NCBI RefSeq assembly: GCF_900101595.1
Contig: NZ_FMYY01000025.1
Location: 36,552-100,551, forward strand
DNA length: 64,000 bases
Direction: 5' to 3'
DNA from: Paenibacillus sp. cl123
Lineage (GTDB): Bacteria; Bacillota; Bacilli; Paenibacillales; NBRC-103111
Shown here: positions 44,301 to 51,461 of the stretch, in pieces
Numbering within the stretch: the first letter of the stretch is position 1
Layout of the letters: the number at the start of each line of letters is the position of its first letter
Made by a program: the position numbers and the translations under genes
The notes under the pieces: model-generated
What the model was told of the DNA's origin: nothing
The model's input: only the letters and a program-made list of their open reading frames with translations
Databases searched by the model: none

Positions 44301-45214
44301 TGGTCGTTCCCAGCAAGCCGGGGACGTTGACCTTGAAATTTGACTCGATAATTCGGGATGAAGCCTGGAGATATCTCAGTGTGTTCCAATACAATGTATT
44401 TGAGAATCCGAATGGCGGTTTGATGCCGCGTTATCCTAATGGAGAGTGGAAGAACCTCGGGGGTGTCGTGAATACGAAGGATAATTCCATTACGGTGTCC
44501 ATCGACTCGTTTGGCTACTTCCAGGTCATGTACATGGATAACGGCTTCGGCGATCTCGATACAGCCTCCAACAAGCACTGGGCGAAGCTTTATATAGAAG
44601 CTTTGTATTCCAAAGGGATTATGCGCAGCAAGGATACGGAGCCTAACCGCTTCCTTCCGGATGAATATATAACCCGAGGCGAATTCGTGCAAATGCTGGT
44701 CAGCATCTTCGATCTGCCTTTGGAAAACCCGGATACGCGGGTTGATACAAGCGATCGTACCTATAATGGTATGTTTTTCGATGTACCGCGGGGCAGTGAC
44801 CTGCGGGATGGCTTCGGCTTGTACGACTTCAAGCATATTGAGGCGGCTGCCCGCGCAGGTATCGTGAGAGGGACGGCTGGCAATATTTTCGGCCATGACC
44901 AGACGTTGACGCGCTCCCAAGCGGCGCTGATGATTGCCCGCGCGTCTGACTTAAAGCTTATTACAGATGTAAATAAGGCTTCGCAGGCTCTTCAGAAGGC
45001 ATTTACGGATGGCGTGACGATCACTGATCCTGAGTTCGTTCCTGCTATCGAGGCGGTCACCAAAGCGAAGCTGATGGATGGCATTCCAAATGATCTGCTT
45101 GAAGGGCAGACGAAGACTACGGTTAGATTCGACGGCGGCTCCAACATTACGAGAGCTCAAGCTGCCGCTATCGCTTATCGTGTCCTTCAACAGCAAAAGA
45201 AATTCCCTAAATAA
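41336..45214 (+). CDS. large exported protein with C-terminal SLH domains
   Basis: A 1292-aa surface protein. Signal peptide (about 1-28: TSALLILAMLLTLWTPLTANA), then roughly 1,040 residues of beta-rich, Thr- and Asn-rich sequence with several Ig/Big-like repeats (for example near ITGTAANADEITLYLNG and LVGQVVRGTMNPVITMSV), then three SLH-type domains (about 1,065-1,290). Start TTG 41336 lies six bases after AAGGAGGAG. The SLH repeats imply attachment to the CsaB-modified polymer. The ectodomain function is unknown; an adhesin, wall scaffold or carbohydrate-binding protein are possible. Confidence 0.9.
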   Translation: MKRQATRTTSALLILAMLLTLWTPLTANAATAVTIAISNLNNVSAPLTGDENKPSSGNTIDTFTTNPITITANFAGIPDNQVQGIYLRITNTTTLKVSEDKTIKPVQNGSEITFSNVLLTQGLNKIELKHDSFGYTSVPGWANFSAAMSISDLALNEQPLVENSTVLKTGNLQSITGTAANADEITLYLNGDAYYPASFARNKFTFYFNTGRVSDMKLKPGNNELTFVAKQGNNTYSLKRKFIYDNGAAYPYDIAVSGLTSPLNWKEVIQRPSIETEGITDVSVRMKLKTITSAVYDYEYAYISLAGMESQYKVRYDFINKSFSVLSSSASPVLNSGNAGTNILTPPVVVSGDFATHDIKIDLPIAVGSQTQILKVQYEDTNYRLDPVEELYYFDFVDKNKPYIDGDVQLIVDEANNRTVALNKPDGSTQINRFPSKLRVLTKNSTQVLVRVNGQPYDDQDPDTANSGGLYTITPYDVASGTGMAEVTLKGISDGQTLLEVIPYDGSGAWPASTKTYNLQISSSPLLILDNVYNGMVITNKDQLRCGLEQPCISGRLMNRAGAPVDVMLNGYTLTPDFDPAAPESFKISNTQLNASGALEQDGKKVLTFTIKVGTQEVVFKYEFFIISDNGPSITMFDLDYNVSDPRFVKTTTGYTTTATQINLVGQVVRGTMNPVITMSVQLPGTSTESVLTTTETNISDTPRTVQIRLDKYDFPANTYGEFIFTLKARANNGSEIRQQVRIKREPQPYRIIDPLSVGLTLQDLVLVKNSAGKSQLNINKNYMTLYIYAEKATKVLVGKEEAAEQKAYPGLFRYDVKNLKAGANEIKFTIVRGDNQQAGSIVLNNTNTAIEGLQYKAKMANSFNVFSGDIKLTFPKDTKLIRNDRNDKFITSERSLLFGIASTVDGRVEKSETPAFKDFLVEKTGRFRPASKRYWIDAGTIEDISDVDPERENLMTQALVKGGGRLPTERSDINSALGQFHNRDIKYLVVPSKPGTLTLKFDSIIRDEAWRYLSVFQYNVFENPNGGLMPRYPNGEWKNLGGVVNTKDNSITVSIDSFGYFQVMYMDNGFGDLDTASNKHWAKLYIEALYSKGIMRSKDTEPNRFLPDEYITRGEFVQMLVSIFDLPLENPDTRVDTSDRTYNGMFFDVPRGSDLRDGFGLYDFKHIEAAARAGIVRGTAGNIFGHDQTLTRSQAALMIARASDLKLITDVNKASQALQKAFTDGVTITDPEFVPAIEAVTKAKLMDGIPNDLLEGQTKTTVRFDGGSNITRAQAAAIAYRVLQQQKKFPK

Positions 45215-45227
45215 CAAGGCGCAAAGA

Positions 45228-45272
45228 AAAGACATCCGGAGCAGTCATTCGCCGTTTCGGATGTCTTTTTTC
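45228..45272 (+). terminator. intrinsic terminator after the 1292-aa SLH gene
   Basis: AAAGACATCCG (45228-45238) and CGGATGTCTTT (45258-45268) form an 11-bp stem with a 19-base loop, followed by a T run. Confidence 0.85.
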
Positions 45273-45574
45273 TGTTGAGATATAATTAGGACTGGGCCAA
45301 GCTGAATCTATACGATGAGTATGGCATATGGAAAATACTTAGTAATGACGCAGTTGATATATCAGGTGTATACTAGGTTTCGTAAGCGAGCGGCGCACGA
45401 AAAGATAGGAAAAAGTGAGGCCGAGCTTGCAAAGCGCCGATGATAAAAATAAAAAAAGTTTTTTTCAAAGAGCGCAACTTTTCAAAGAACCTTGCGTTTA
45501 ATACAGTGAAACACAGGGCGCGAGGAAAACGCGAGGAAAGAGTAAGGTTTGGATAATATTCACAAAATCCGCTC

Positions 45575-45604
45575 TTTACCTTTGCTGTCAAGTCGGTGTA
45601 TAAT
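45575..45604 (+). promoter_or_regulatory. promoter of the S-layer gene, with a long leader
   Basis: TTTACC (45575-45580), 18 bases, TATAAT (45599-45604). The predicted transcript begins near 45611, giving an untranslated leader of about 200 nt, typical of S-layer genes. The upstream stretch 45273-45574 is AT-rich without recognised features apart from a GCGCGAGGAAAACGCGAGGA direct repeat near 45517. Confidence 0.6.
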
Positions 45605-45679
45605 GTTCAATGGTATGCAAGTCCTGGGTTTGTCCATTATTAGTGTTTACTAGTTTCTGCAATCTTATACATTGCAGAC

Positions 45680-45692
45680 TTAACTAAGTTAA
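45680..45692. repeat. inverted repeat TTAACT-A-AGTTAA in the S-layer leader
   Basis: Perfect 6-bp arms around one A, 122 bases before the main start codon. The same arms occur at 48836-48849 just after the gene. Confidence 0.6.
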
Positions 45693-45814
45693 ATTCATTT
45701 TGCTCGCTCAACTCTGGGAAGGGGGTGAATCGGCTAATGAGGGAATCGAGCTATAATTTATCTAAAGAAAACTCTCAACAACCGAAAGATATTCGAGGAG
45801 GAGAAAAAAAGGTT

Positions 45815-48800
45815 ATGAAAAAAAGTTTATCCGCAATCCTGTCTCTGGCTATGGCATTCTCGATGTTTTCTTCCGTTGCATTTGGTGCGGAAGACGCTGC
45901 AGCTAAGAAATCGTCCGCTGACTTCGACGATCTGAAAGATCTTACTGCAGAACAAAAAGTAATCTTCGACGAACTGATCGGCGCTGGCGTATTTGACGGC
46001 GTAGCTGAAAAAGAGTTCGGCCTGAAGGACAAAATGAACCGCGCTCAATTCGCAAAGGTTGCAGCTTTGATCTTCGACCTTGAAGTTGACGCGTCTGTTA
46101 AAACTTCCAGCTTCTCCGATGTTAAAGCAGAAGATCCAGCTAACGGCTACGCTCTTCCTTACATCGAAGCTCTGAAAGCAGCTGGCCTGACTGACGGCTA
46201 CGCTCCTGGACAATACAACCCTGCTGGCGAAGTTACTAAGCAAGAACTCGCAACTTTCTTGGTTCGCGGTCTTGGCTGGGAAGCTGACGCTAAAGCAAGC
46301 GCAGGCGTAAGCGACAAAACAGTTTCTGACTGGGCTAAAGGCTATGTAGCTGTAGCGATCGAAAAGAAAATCATGACTAGCGGCGAAGACGGCACTTTCG
46401 GTGGTACTTCCGCAGCAACTCGTGACATCTTGGTTCTTTCCTCCTACGCTGCTGACAAGGCTTATGTACCACAAGGCGTAGTGAACGTAACTGAAGCTAA
46501 AGCAGTTGGCGTTCAAAAAGTTGAAGTAACTTTCAACAAACCGGTTGATACTGATAAAGCTAAGCTCGAGCTGAAAGCTGGTTCCAGCGTTGTGGCAACT
46601 GATGTTAAATTTGCTGATGACAAAAAATCCGCAACTTTGACACTGAAGGACAACCTGAAGATTCGCGAAGGCGACTACACAGTAACTCTGTCCGGTTACG
46701 ATGCTGCGGCAGTTGGCAAAACAGTTGCTGAGTTCAAAGGCGAAAACGAGAAGCTTGTTAAAATCGACTTCTTGAACAGCAACGAAACACTTGCTAAATC
46801 CAAAAAAGCGGTTGTTAAGATCAAAGCTTCCAACCAATACGGTGAGAATGCTTCCTTGTCCGCAGGCAGCTACACAGTGTATGCAGGTAACAACAATGAT
46901 GCATACGTGAAGCTTGTAAAGAACACTGCAGGCGAACTGCTTCTGACTCTTGATATCGACAAGGATTCGTATCAATCCGGCTACGGTATCGTTCCTGTTA
47001 ACATCTACGAGAACGATTCCCGTATCAATGCTACTAAAAACTTTAAAGTTGGTACTTCTCCGTTCATCAGCAAAATTGAACTGGGCAATGCAAGATACTC
47101 CAACAATAAAGATTCCTTGGCAACTAAAGGCGAGTCCGTATACTACGACGTAGTTAACTACGATCAATACGGTAACATCGTACCTTTCAACAACACAGAA
47201 GCAGAGAAAAGCAACACAAACGTTCAAATTATCGGTTATGAGCCAAATCTTAAATCGGAAGTTGGCGACTATAACAGCGACGAAATTCTCGAAGTTAAGT
47301 TGTACCTCAGCCAAAATGTTGACAAAGCTGGCGAATACACGTTCTCCGTACACAACCAAGCAGGTCGGGTAACAGGTACAGTTCAAATCAAGTCGACTAA
47401 AGTTGCTACTAAGATTGAACTGGGCGAACTGAAAGATTCCAACGTAGCTGCTGGTGACACAGAAGCGTTCATGGACCTCGTTGCTTATGATGCAGATGGC
47501 AACAAGCTGAGCCTTGAAGACGTGACTAACGATGAGAACCTGAAACGCATCAAAGTTTCCTCCTCCTTTGGTAAAGCTGCAATCGAAACTGCAGGTGAAA
47601 ACAGAGGTAAAATCAGACTGAGCGAACTGCCGACAAATTCGAAAACTGTATTTACAGTTAGCGCACAAATCGCAGAGCCAGGCGTGTTCGACAACAAATG
47701 GAAGCAAGTAACTGTACAACCTGCTCGTTATCCAGATAGCTTCAAAGTTGTAACTGATCCTGCTAGAAAGATCGTTTCCGGTGCGGACAGCGCGTTCAAG
47801 ATTCAAGTTCTTGACCAATACGGTAAAGAACTGAAAGTACTGAAAAATGTTGACCAAAACGGCAACGTATCCAGCTCTGGTGCTTCTTATACAGTTGCTG
47901 TAACAACTGCAACTTATGGCAGTGGTATGTCGATCGACTATCATACTGATGCTGATGCGTTCGAAAGCCGTGGTAACAGCTTTACTGTAACGGGTGCTGA
48001 AGTTGAGCAATTGAACAAAGAGCACAAGTTCAAATACAATGGTGCAGGCAATACAGCAGATGCCATTGAAATCACTATGCAAATTCTTAAGAACAACGTA
48101 GAAATCTCCAAAATTAGCCGTAAGATCGAAGCAATCACCGCTAACGAGTCTTTGAACTACTCGGTTGAAGCAGTGAAAGATCTGTTCAATGCAGTCGACA
48201 ATGGTACCGTAGTAGCTTCGACTTATGGTCCAGGCCAAGATATCTCTCGTGAAACACAAAGAGAAGCAACAGAAAGCAAACTGGCAAGAGAAGTGAAGGT
48301 TGTAGCTACGGATGCAGCAGGTAACAAGGTTGCTATTCCAAAAACAGTTACTTCGATTACCGGTGACTCCTCTGTGGTTAAAACTGGCGTAAAAGATAAC
48401 AAAGGCTTTGTAATTGGTTATAAGAAAGGTACTTCGACTCTGAACATTGGCTTTAAAAACAACAAGGGCGAAACGCTTTTGAGAACTGTTTCGGTCAATG
48501 TTAAAGACGAAGCTATCAAGACTACCAAAATTACAGCTAAATCTTCCGTTAAGAAGTCTGATCTTCCACAAGGCGCCAACGTATTCGTGGCTGCAGAAAT
48601 TAAAGTTACAGATAACTACGATGTAACTTATGAGAAAGCTGATGCTCAAAAGTACAACTACCTGCTCGGCGTTGTATTCACTGTAACTAACGTAAGAAAT
48701 GCAGCTGGTGAGCAAGCAACAGGAACTGTAACGATCGATAAGTACGGCGTTATCTCCTACACAGGTACTGATGTTGCTTCCTTTGACATCGTAGCTAACA

Positions 48801-48835
48801 CGCTTGGTCAATCCGTAAGCGTCCCTGTAAAATAA
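45815..48835 (+). CDS. probable major S-layer protein with N-terminal SLH domains
   Basis: A 1006-aa exported protein: signal peptide (about 1-25), three SLH domains (about 32-215, each with a FSDV..YALPYIEAL..AGLTDGY-like pattern), then a long region of Big-like beta repeats. Codon use is extremely biased (GCT, GTT, AAC, GAA preferred) with lower GC than the neighbours, which fits very high expression. Start ATG 45815 follows GAGGAGGAG; an in-frame ATG 45737 with AAGGGGG upstream would add 26 residues ahead of the signal peptide. It is anchored to the pyruvylated wall polymer through the SLH domains. Confidence 0.88.
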   Translation: MKKSLSAILSLAMAFSMFSSVAFGAEDAAAKKSSADFDDLKDLTAEQKVIFDELIGAGVFDGVAEKEFGLKDKMNRAQFAKVAALIFDLEVDASVKTSSFSDVKAEDPANGYALPYIEALKAAGLTDGYAPGQYNPAGEVTKQELATFLVRGLGWEADAKASAGVSDKTVSDWAKGYVAVAIEKKIMTSGEDGTFGGTSAATRDILVLSSYAADKAYVPQGVVNVTEAKAVGVQKVEVTFNKPVDTDKAKLELKAGSSVVATDVKFADDKKSATLTLKDNLKIREGDYTVTLSGYDAAAVGKTVAEFKGENEKLVKIDFLNSNETLAKSKKAVVKIKASNQYGENASLSAGSYTVYAGNNNDAYVKLVKNTAGELLLTLDIDKDSYQSGYGIVPVNIYENDSRINATKNFKVGTSPFISKIELGNARYSNNKDSLATKGESVYYDVVNYDQYGNIVPFNNTEAEKSNTNVQIIGYEPNLKSEVGDYNSDEILEVKLYLSQNVDKAGEYTFSVHNQAGRVTGTVQIKSTKVATKIELGELKDSNVAAGDTEAFMDLVAYDADGNKLSLEDVTNDENLKRIKVSSSFGKAAIETAGENRGKIRLSELPTNSKTVFTVSAQIAEPGVFDNKWKQVTVQPARYPDSFKVVTDPARKIVSGADSAFKIQVLDQYGKELKVLKNVDQNGNVSSSGASYTVAVTTATYGSGMSIDYHTDADAFESRGNSFTVTGAEVEQLNKEHKFKYNGAGNTADAIEITMQILKNNVEISKISRKIEAITANESLNYSVEAVKDLFNAVDNGTVVASTYGPGQDISRETQREATESKLAREVKVVATDAAGNKVAIPKTVTSITGDSSVVKTGVKDNKGFVIGYKKGTSTLNIGFKNNKGETLLRTVSVNVKDEAIKTTKITAKSSVKKSDLPQGANVFVAAEIKVTDNYDVTYEKADAQKYNYLLGVVFTVTNVRNAAGEQATGTVTIDKYGVISYTGTDVASFDIVANTLGQSVSVPVK

Positions 48836-48849
48836 TTAACTTAAGTTAA
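48836..48849. repeat. inverted repeat TTAACTTAAGTTAA directly after the S-layer stop codon
   Basis: A perfect 14-base palindrome that shares its TTAACT/AGTTAA arms with the repeat at 45680-45692. It abuts the terminator. Confidence 0.65.
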
Positions 48850-48877
48850 AGAGGAGACCCGCAAGGGTCTTCTTTTT
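48848..48877 (+). terminator. intrinsic terminator after the S-layer gene
   Basis: GAGACCC and GGGTCTT around loop GCAA (48861-48864), extended by AAGAG/TTTTC pairing, followed by TTTTT. Confidence 0.85.
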
Positions 48878-48906
48878 ATTAAAAGAACAATTTTCGGAGG
48901 ACTTAA

Positions 48907-49419
48907 ATGAAAACTAAGCATTTTGTTATGCTTTTTGTTTTTTTATCCTTGATTTCGTTTACGGCTTTTGGACAGGCAAGTGGCGGGACTACCAGTGAGC
49001 CAGGTTCTGTAGATGATCCATTGGTGACAAAGAGTTACTTAGAGCAAAAATTAAATGATATCCTATCGAACAAATCACAAGTCGATAAATCAACGTCAAC
49101 CGAAACCGAAGTTTCAAGCAATAATTTAACTATCGTAGAATTGAAACAAAACCAAACCCTCTACGGAGGTTCCGGCTCCGAAATCATCGTACGCAGCGGC
49201 AAGGTTCTCGCCGTAAGCTCGGATGAAAGCGGTATGGCCGATGTGACTATCGGCAAAGACATAACGGCAGGCATGCCTGTCGAGCTAAACCACTTACTTA
49301 TCGTTCCGCGTGAGGGACGAGGCATTAAGCCAGACCCCAAGAACAAGCAGGACATATTTGTTATGGTTCGCGGGAGCTATTCGATTGTTGATGCAGATGG
49401 CAAAAAAGTTACTCCATAA
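48907..49419 (+). CDS. small exported protein of unknown function
   Basis: A 170-aa protein with a signal peptide (about 1-23, VMLFVFLSLISFTAFG), a short Ser/Thr-rich linker with a predicted helix (DDPLVTKSYLEQKLNDIL), and a compact C-terminal beta domain (about 75-170, LYGGSGSEIIVRSGKVLAVS, then GKDITAGMPVELNHLLIVPR). ATG 48907 has TCGGAGG upstream. I do not recognise the family; its place right after the S-layer gene suggests an envelope role. Base composition is AT-richer than the window average. Confidence 0.75.
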   Translation: MKTKHFVMLFVFLSLISFTAFGQASGGTTSEPGSVDDPLVTKSYLEQKLNDILSNKSQVDKSTSTETEVSSNNLTIVELKQNQTLYGGSGSEIIVRSGKVLAVSSDESGMADVTIGKDITAGMPVELNHLLIVPREGRGIKPDPKNKQDIFVMVRGSYSIVDADGKKVTP

Positions 49420-49508
49420 TTTTACCCGTACGACCAAAAGTTCATACGTGTTAGTGTCTCCATAACAAGAGATAATAAGCCCACATCATCCACGAGGAGG
49501 CTTCTGAC

Positions 49509-49778
49509 ATGGCCAAGAATAACAAGAAAGTCGTACCGGAAAGTGGTAAAGCGCTGGATATCCTCAAATATGAAATTGCCGCCGAGCTTGGATTGCCGGT
49601 AGGGAAGCAAGTGGCCAATTTAAACGTGGAATTTGCTACAGAGCTGGGGGCGATCCCTTCCCAATCAGTGAAAGAAGACTACTGGGGACATATCGCTTCT
49701 AGGGATACCGGTGCTGTGGGCGGGACTATCACGGCAAGGCTGATAAGAAAAGCGGAAGAAACGTTGTTTAGCTTGTAG
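49509..49778 (+). CDS. alpha/beta-type small acid-soluble spore protein
   Basis: Forespore DNA-coating protein that protects spore DNA and feeds germination; 89 aa. The core KALDILKYEIAAELGLP and the C-terminal GAVGGTITARLIRKAEE match the SASP family (PF00269). A second, related segment NVEFATELGAIP follows the first, so two GPR-like cleavage motifs (YEIAAE and VEFATE) are visible. ATG 49509 follows GAGGAGG. Sigma-G control is expected, but I found no convincing sigma-G promoter upstream. Confidence 0.88.
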   Translation: MAKNNKKVVPESGKALDILKYEIAAELGLPVGKQVANLNVEFATELGAIPSQSVKEDYWGHIASRDTGAVGGTITARLIRKAEETLFSL

Positions 49779-49852
49779 TAAACCAAGCAAAGGCCTTATT
49801 TCAAAAAATAGGTTTATTCTATGTTAATTTTCCGCGTCAGCCCTCCAATCCA

Positions 49853-49881
49853 TTGACACTATGGGACAAATCCAGTAACAT
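49853..49881 (+). promoter_or_regulatory. strong sigma-A promoter upstream of metK
   Basis: TTGACA (49853-49858), 17 bases, TAACAT (49876-49881). Its transcript would begin about 20 bases before a strong terminator. A lone TATAAT at 49988 nearer metK has no -35. Confidence 0.7.
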
Positions 49882-49906
49882 AAAAAATGAAGGTAAACAT
49901 TAAAGA

Positions 49907-49937
49907 AACCTTTTCCACTCGGAAAAGGTTGATTTTT
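49907..49937 (+). terminator. terminator in the metK leader
   Basis: AACCTTTTCC (49907-49916) and GGAAAAGGTT (49921-49930), loop ACTC, then seven T. It lies between the promoter at 49853 and metK, so it is either the end of a roughly 50-nt RNA or an attenuator. No alternative antiterminator pairing or SAM riboswitch is evident. Confidence 0.85.
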
Positions 49938-50035
49938 TTGTATGTGAACATCCTGTATTTGGTCGCACGTCCCGGTGAGGGCTTCGATATAATTTTGTTT
50001 CATTTATCTATACTAGCAGTAGGAGGTTATTACTA

Positions 50036-51241
50036 ATGTCTATTCCAACCGGTCGTCGTTTGTTTACATCCGAGTCCGTTACTGAAGGTCACCCTGACAA
50101 GATCTGTGACCAGATTTCCGATTCTGTGCTTGATGCGTTTCTGGCTAATGACCCCAATGCCCGTGTAGCTTGTGAAGTATCTGTTGCTACGGGTCTTGTA
50201 TTGGTAATCGGTGAGATCTCCAGCCGCTCCGAGTACGTAGATATTCAATCGATCGCACGCCAGACGGTTAAAGATATCGGCTACACACGTGCGAAATATG
50301 GCTTTGATTCCTCGACATGCGCAGTTCTCGTTTCGCTCAATGAGCAGTCGCCTGACATCGCTCAAGGGGTTAACCAAGCGCTGGAAGCTCGTGAGGGCCA
50401 GATGTCCGATGATCAGATCGAGGCTATCGGAGCAGGCGACCAAGGGATGATGTTCGGCTTTGCAGTAAATGAAACGCCTGAGCTAATGCCTCTGCCCATT
50501 TCCTTGTCTCACCAGCTTTCCCGTCGTTTGTCCGAGGTTCGCAAGAACGGTACGTTGGAATACTTGCGTCCTGACGGCAAAACTCAAGTGACGGTAGAAT
50601 ACGAAGGCAATAAGCCGGTTCGTGTGGATACGATCGTTATTTCCACGCAGCATGCGGAAGAAATTACACTGGAGCAAATCCAGGCTGACATTAAAGAACA
50701 TGTCATCAAGCCGGTTGTTCCGGATCACTTGATCGACGCGGATACGAAATACTTCATCAACCCGACAGGACGCTTCGTAATCGGCGGACCGCAAGGGGAT
50801 GCCGGGCTGACAGGCCGTAAGATTATCGTTGATACGTATGGCGGTTACGCCCGCCATGGCGGCGGCGCTTTCTCGGGTAAGGATCCGACGAAGGTTGACC
50901 GTTCCGGAGCTTATGCTGCACGTTATGTTGCGAAGAACATCGTAGCAGCGGGTCTTGCCGATAAGTGTGAGGTTCAGCTCGCCTATGCGATCGGTGTGGC
51001 CAAGCCGGTTTCGATCTCTGTCGATACATTTGGGACAGGCAAAGTCAGCGAAGAAAAGCTGGTGGAAATTGTCCGTAATAACTTCGACCTGCGTCCTGCA
51101 GGCATTATCAAAATGCTGGACCTGCGTCGCCCGATCTACAAGCAGACAGCAGCGTACGGACATTTCGGCCGTACCGACATCGATCTGCCTTGGGAGCGCA
51201 CGGATAAAGCCGAGCAGCTTAAAGCGGACGCGCAGCTCTAA
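50036..51241 (+). CDS. metK: S-adenosylmethionine synthetase
   Basis: Makes SAM from methionine and ATP in the cytoplasm; 401 aa. The N-terminal FTSESVTEGHPDKICDQISD, the GAGDQGMMFGFA loop and GGGAFSGKDPTKVDRSGAYA are the family signatures. ATG 50036 follows TAGGAGG. In B. subtilis metK is controlled by an S-box riboswitch; here the 257-base gap before it holds a promoter-terminator pair instead and no S-box was recognised. Confidence 0.97.
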   Translation: MSIPTGRRLFTSESVTEGHPDKICDQISDSVLDAFLANDPNARVACEVSVATGLVLVIGEISSRSEYVDIQSIARQTVKDIGYTRAKYGFDSSTCAVLVSLNEQSPDIAQGVNQALEAREGQMSDDQIEAIGAGDQGMMFGFAVNETPELMPLPISLSHQLSRRLSEVRKNGTLEYLRPDGKTQVTVEYEGNKPVRVDTIVISTQHAEEITLEQIQADIKEHVIKPVVPDHLIDADTKYFINPTGRFVIGGPQGDAGLTGRKIIVDTYGGYARHGGGAFSGKDPTKVDRSGAYAARYVAKNIVAAGLADKCEVQLAYAIGVAKPVSISVDTFGTGKVSEEKLVEIVRNNFDLRPAGIIKMLDLRRPIYKQTAAYGHFGRTDIDLPWERTDKAEQLKADAQL

Positions 51242-51328
51242 ACGAAAAGTGTGCAAACGCGTACCCACAAGCGTATTAGATTTACAGCAAAGCAAATAAA
51301 TTAGCTATAACCCATGATCTGTCTAAGC

Positions 51329-51363
51329 AAGACGATCCGAAGATGCATTCGGGTCGTCTTTTC
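51329..51363 (+). terminator. probable terminator after metK
   Basis: AAGACGATCCGA (51329-51340) pairs with TCGGGTCGTCTT (51349-51360), 12 bp with one G-T pair; the T run after it is short. Confidence 0.65.
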
Positions 51364-51461
51364 GCGTTTTGTTCATGATTTACCCGAAATTTTCCGTAAC
51401 TTTTCCGGCCGCACTAGAGTCTATAGTAGAGGAGAGAGAACTAGAGAGGAGCAAAGCTTAC

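Noticed and set aside
45827..48811. 994-codon open frame on the minus strand, antisense to the S-layer gene
   Set aside because: It arises from the extreme codon bias of the S-layer gene, which avoids TTA, CTA and TCA. It has no ribosome binding site and its translation is Cys/Phe/Val-rich without domain patterns.
49441..49467. CATA...CATAACA boxes upstream of the SASP gene as a sporulation promoter
   Set aside because: The spacing (14 bases) and the -10 do not fit sigma-G; the sigma-E and sigma-K matches are also poor.
49887..50036. 49-codon frame from the metK promoter ending in TAATG over the metK start
   Set aside because: It has no ribosome binding site, runs through the terminator hairpin, and its start lies only a few bases from the predicted transcript start.
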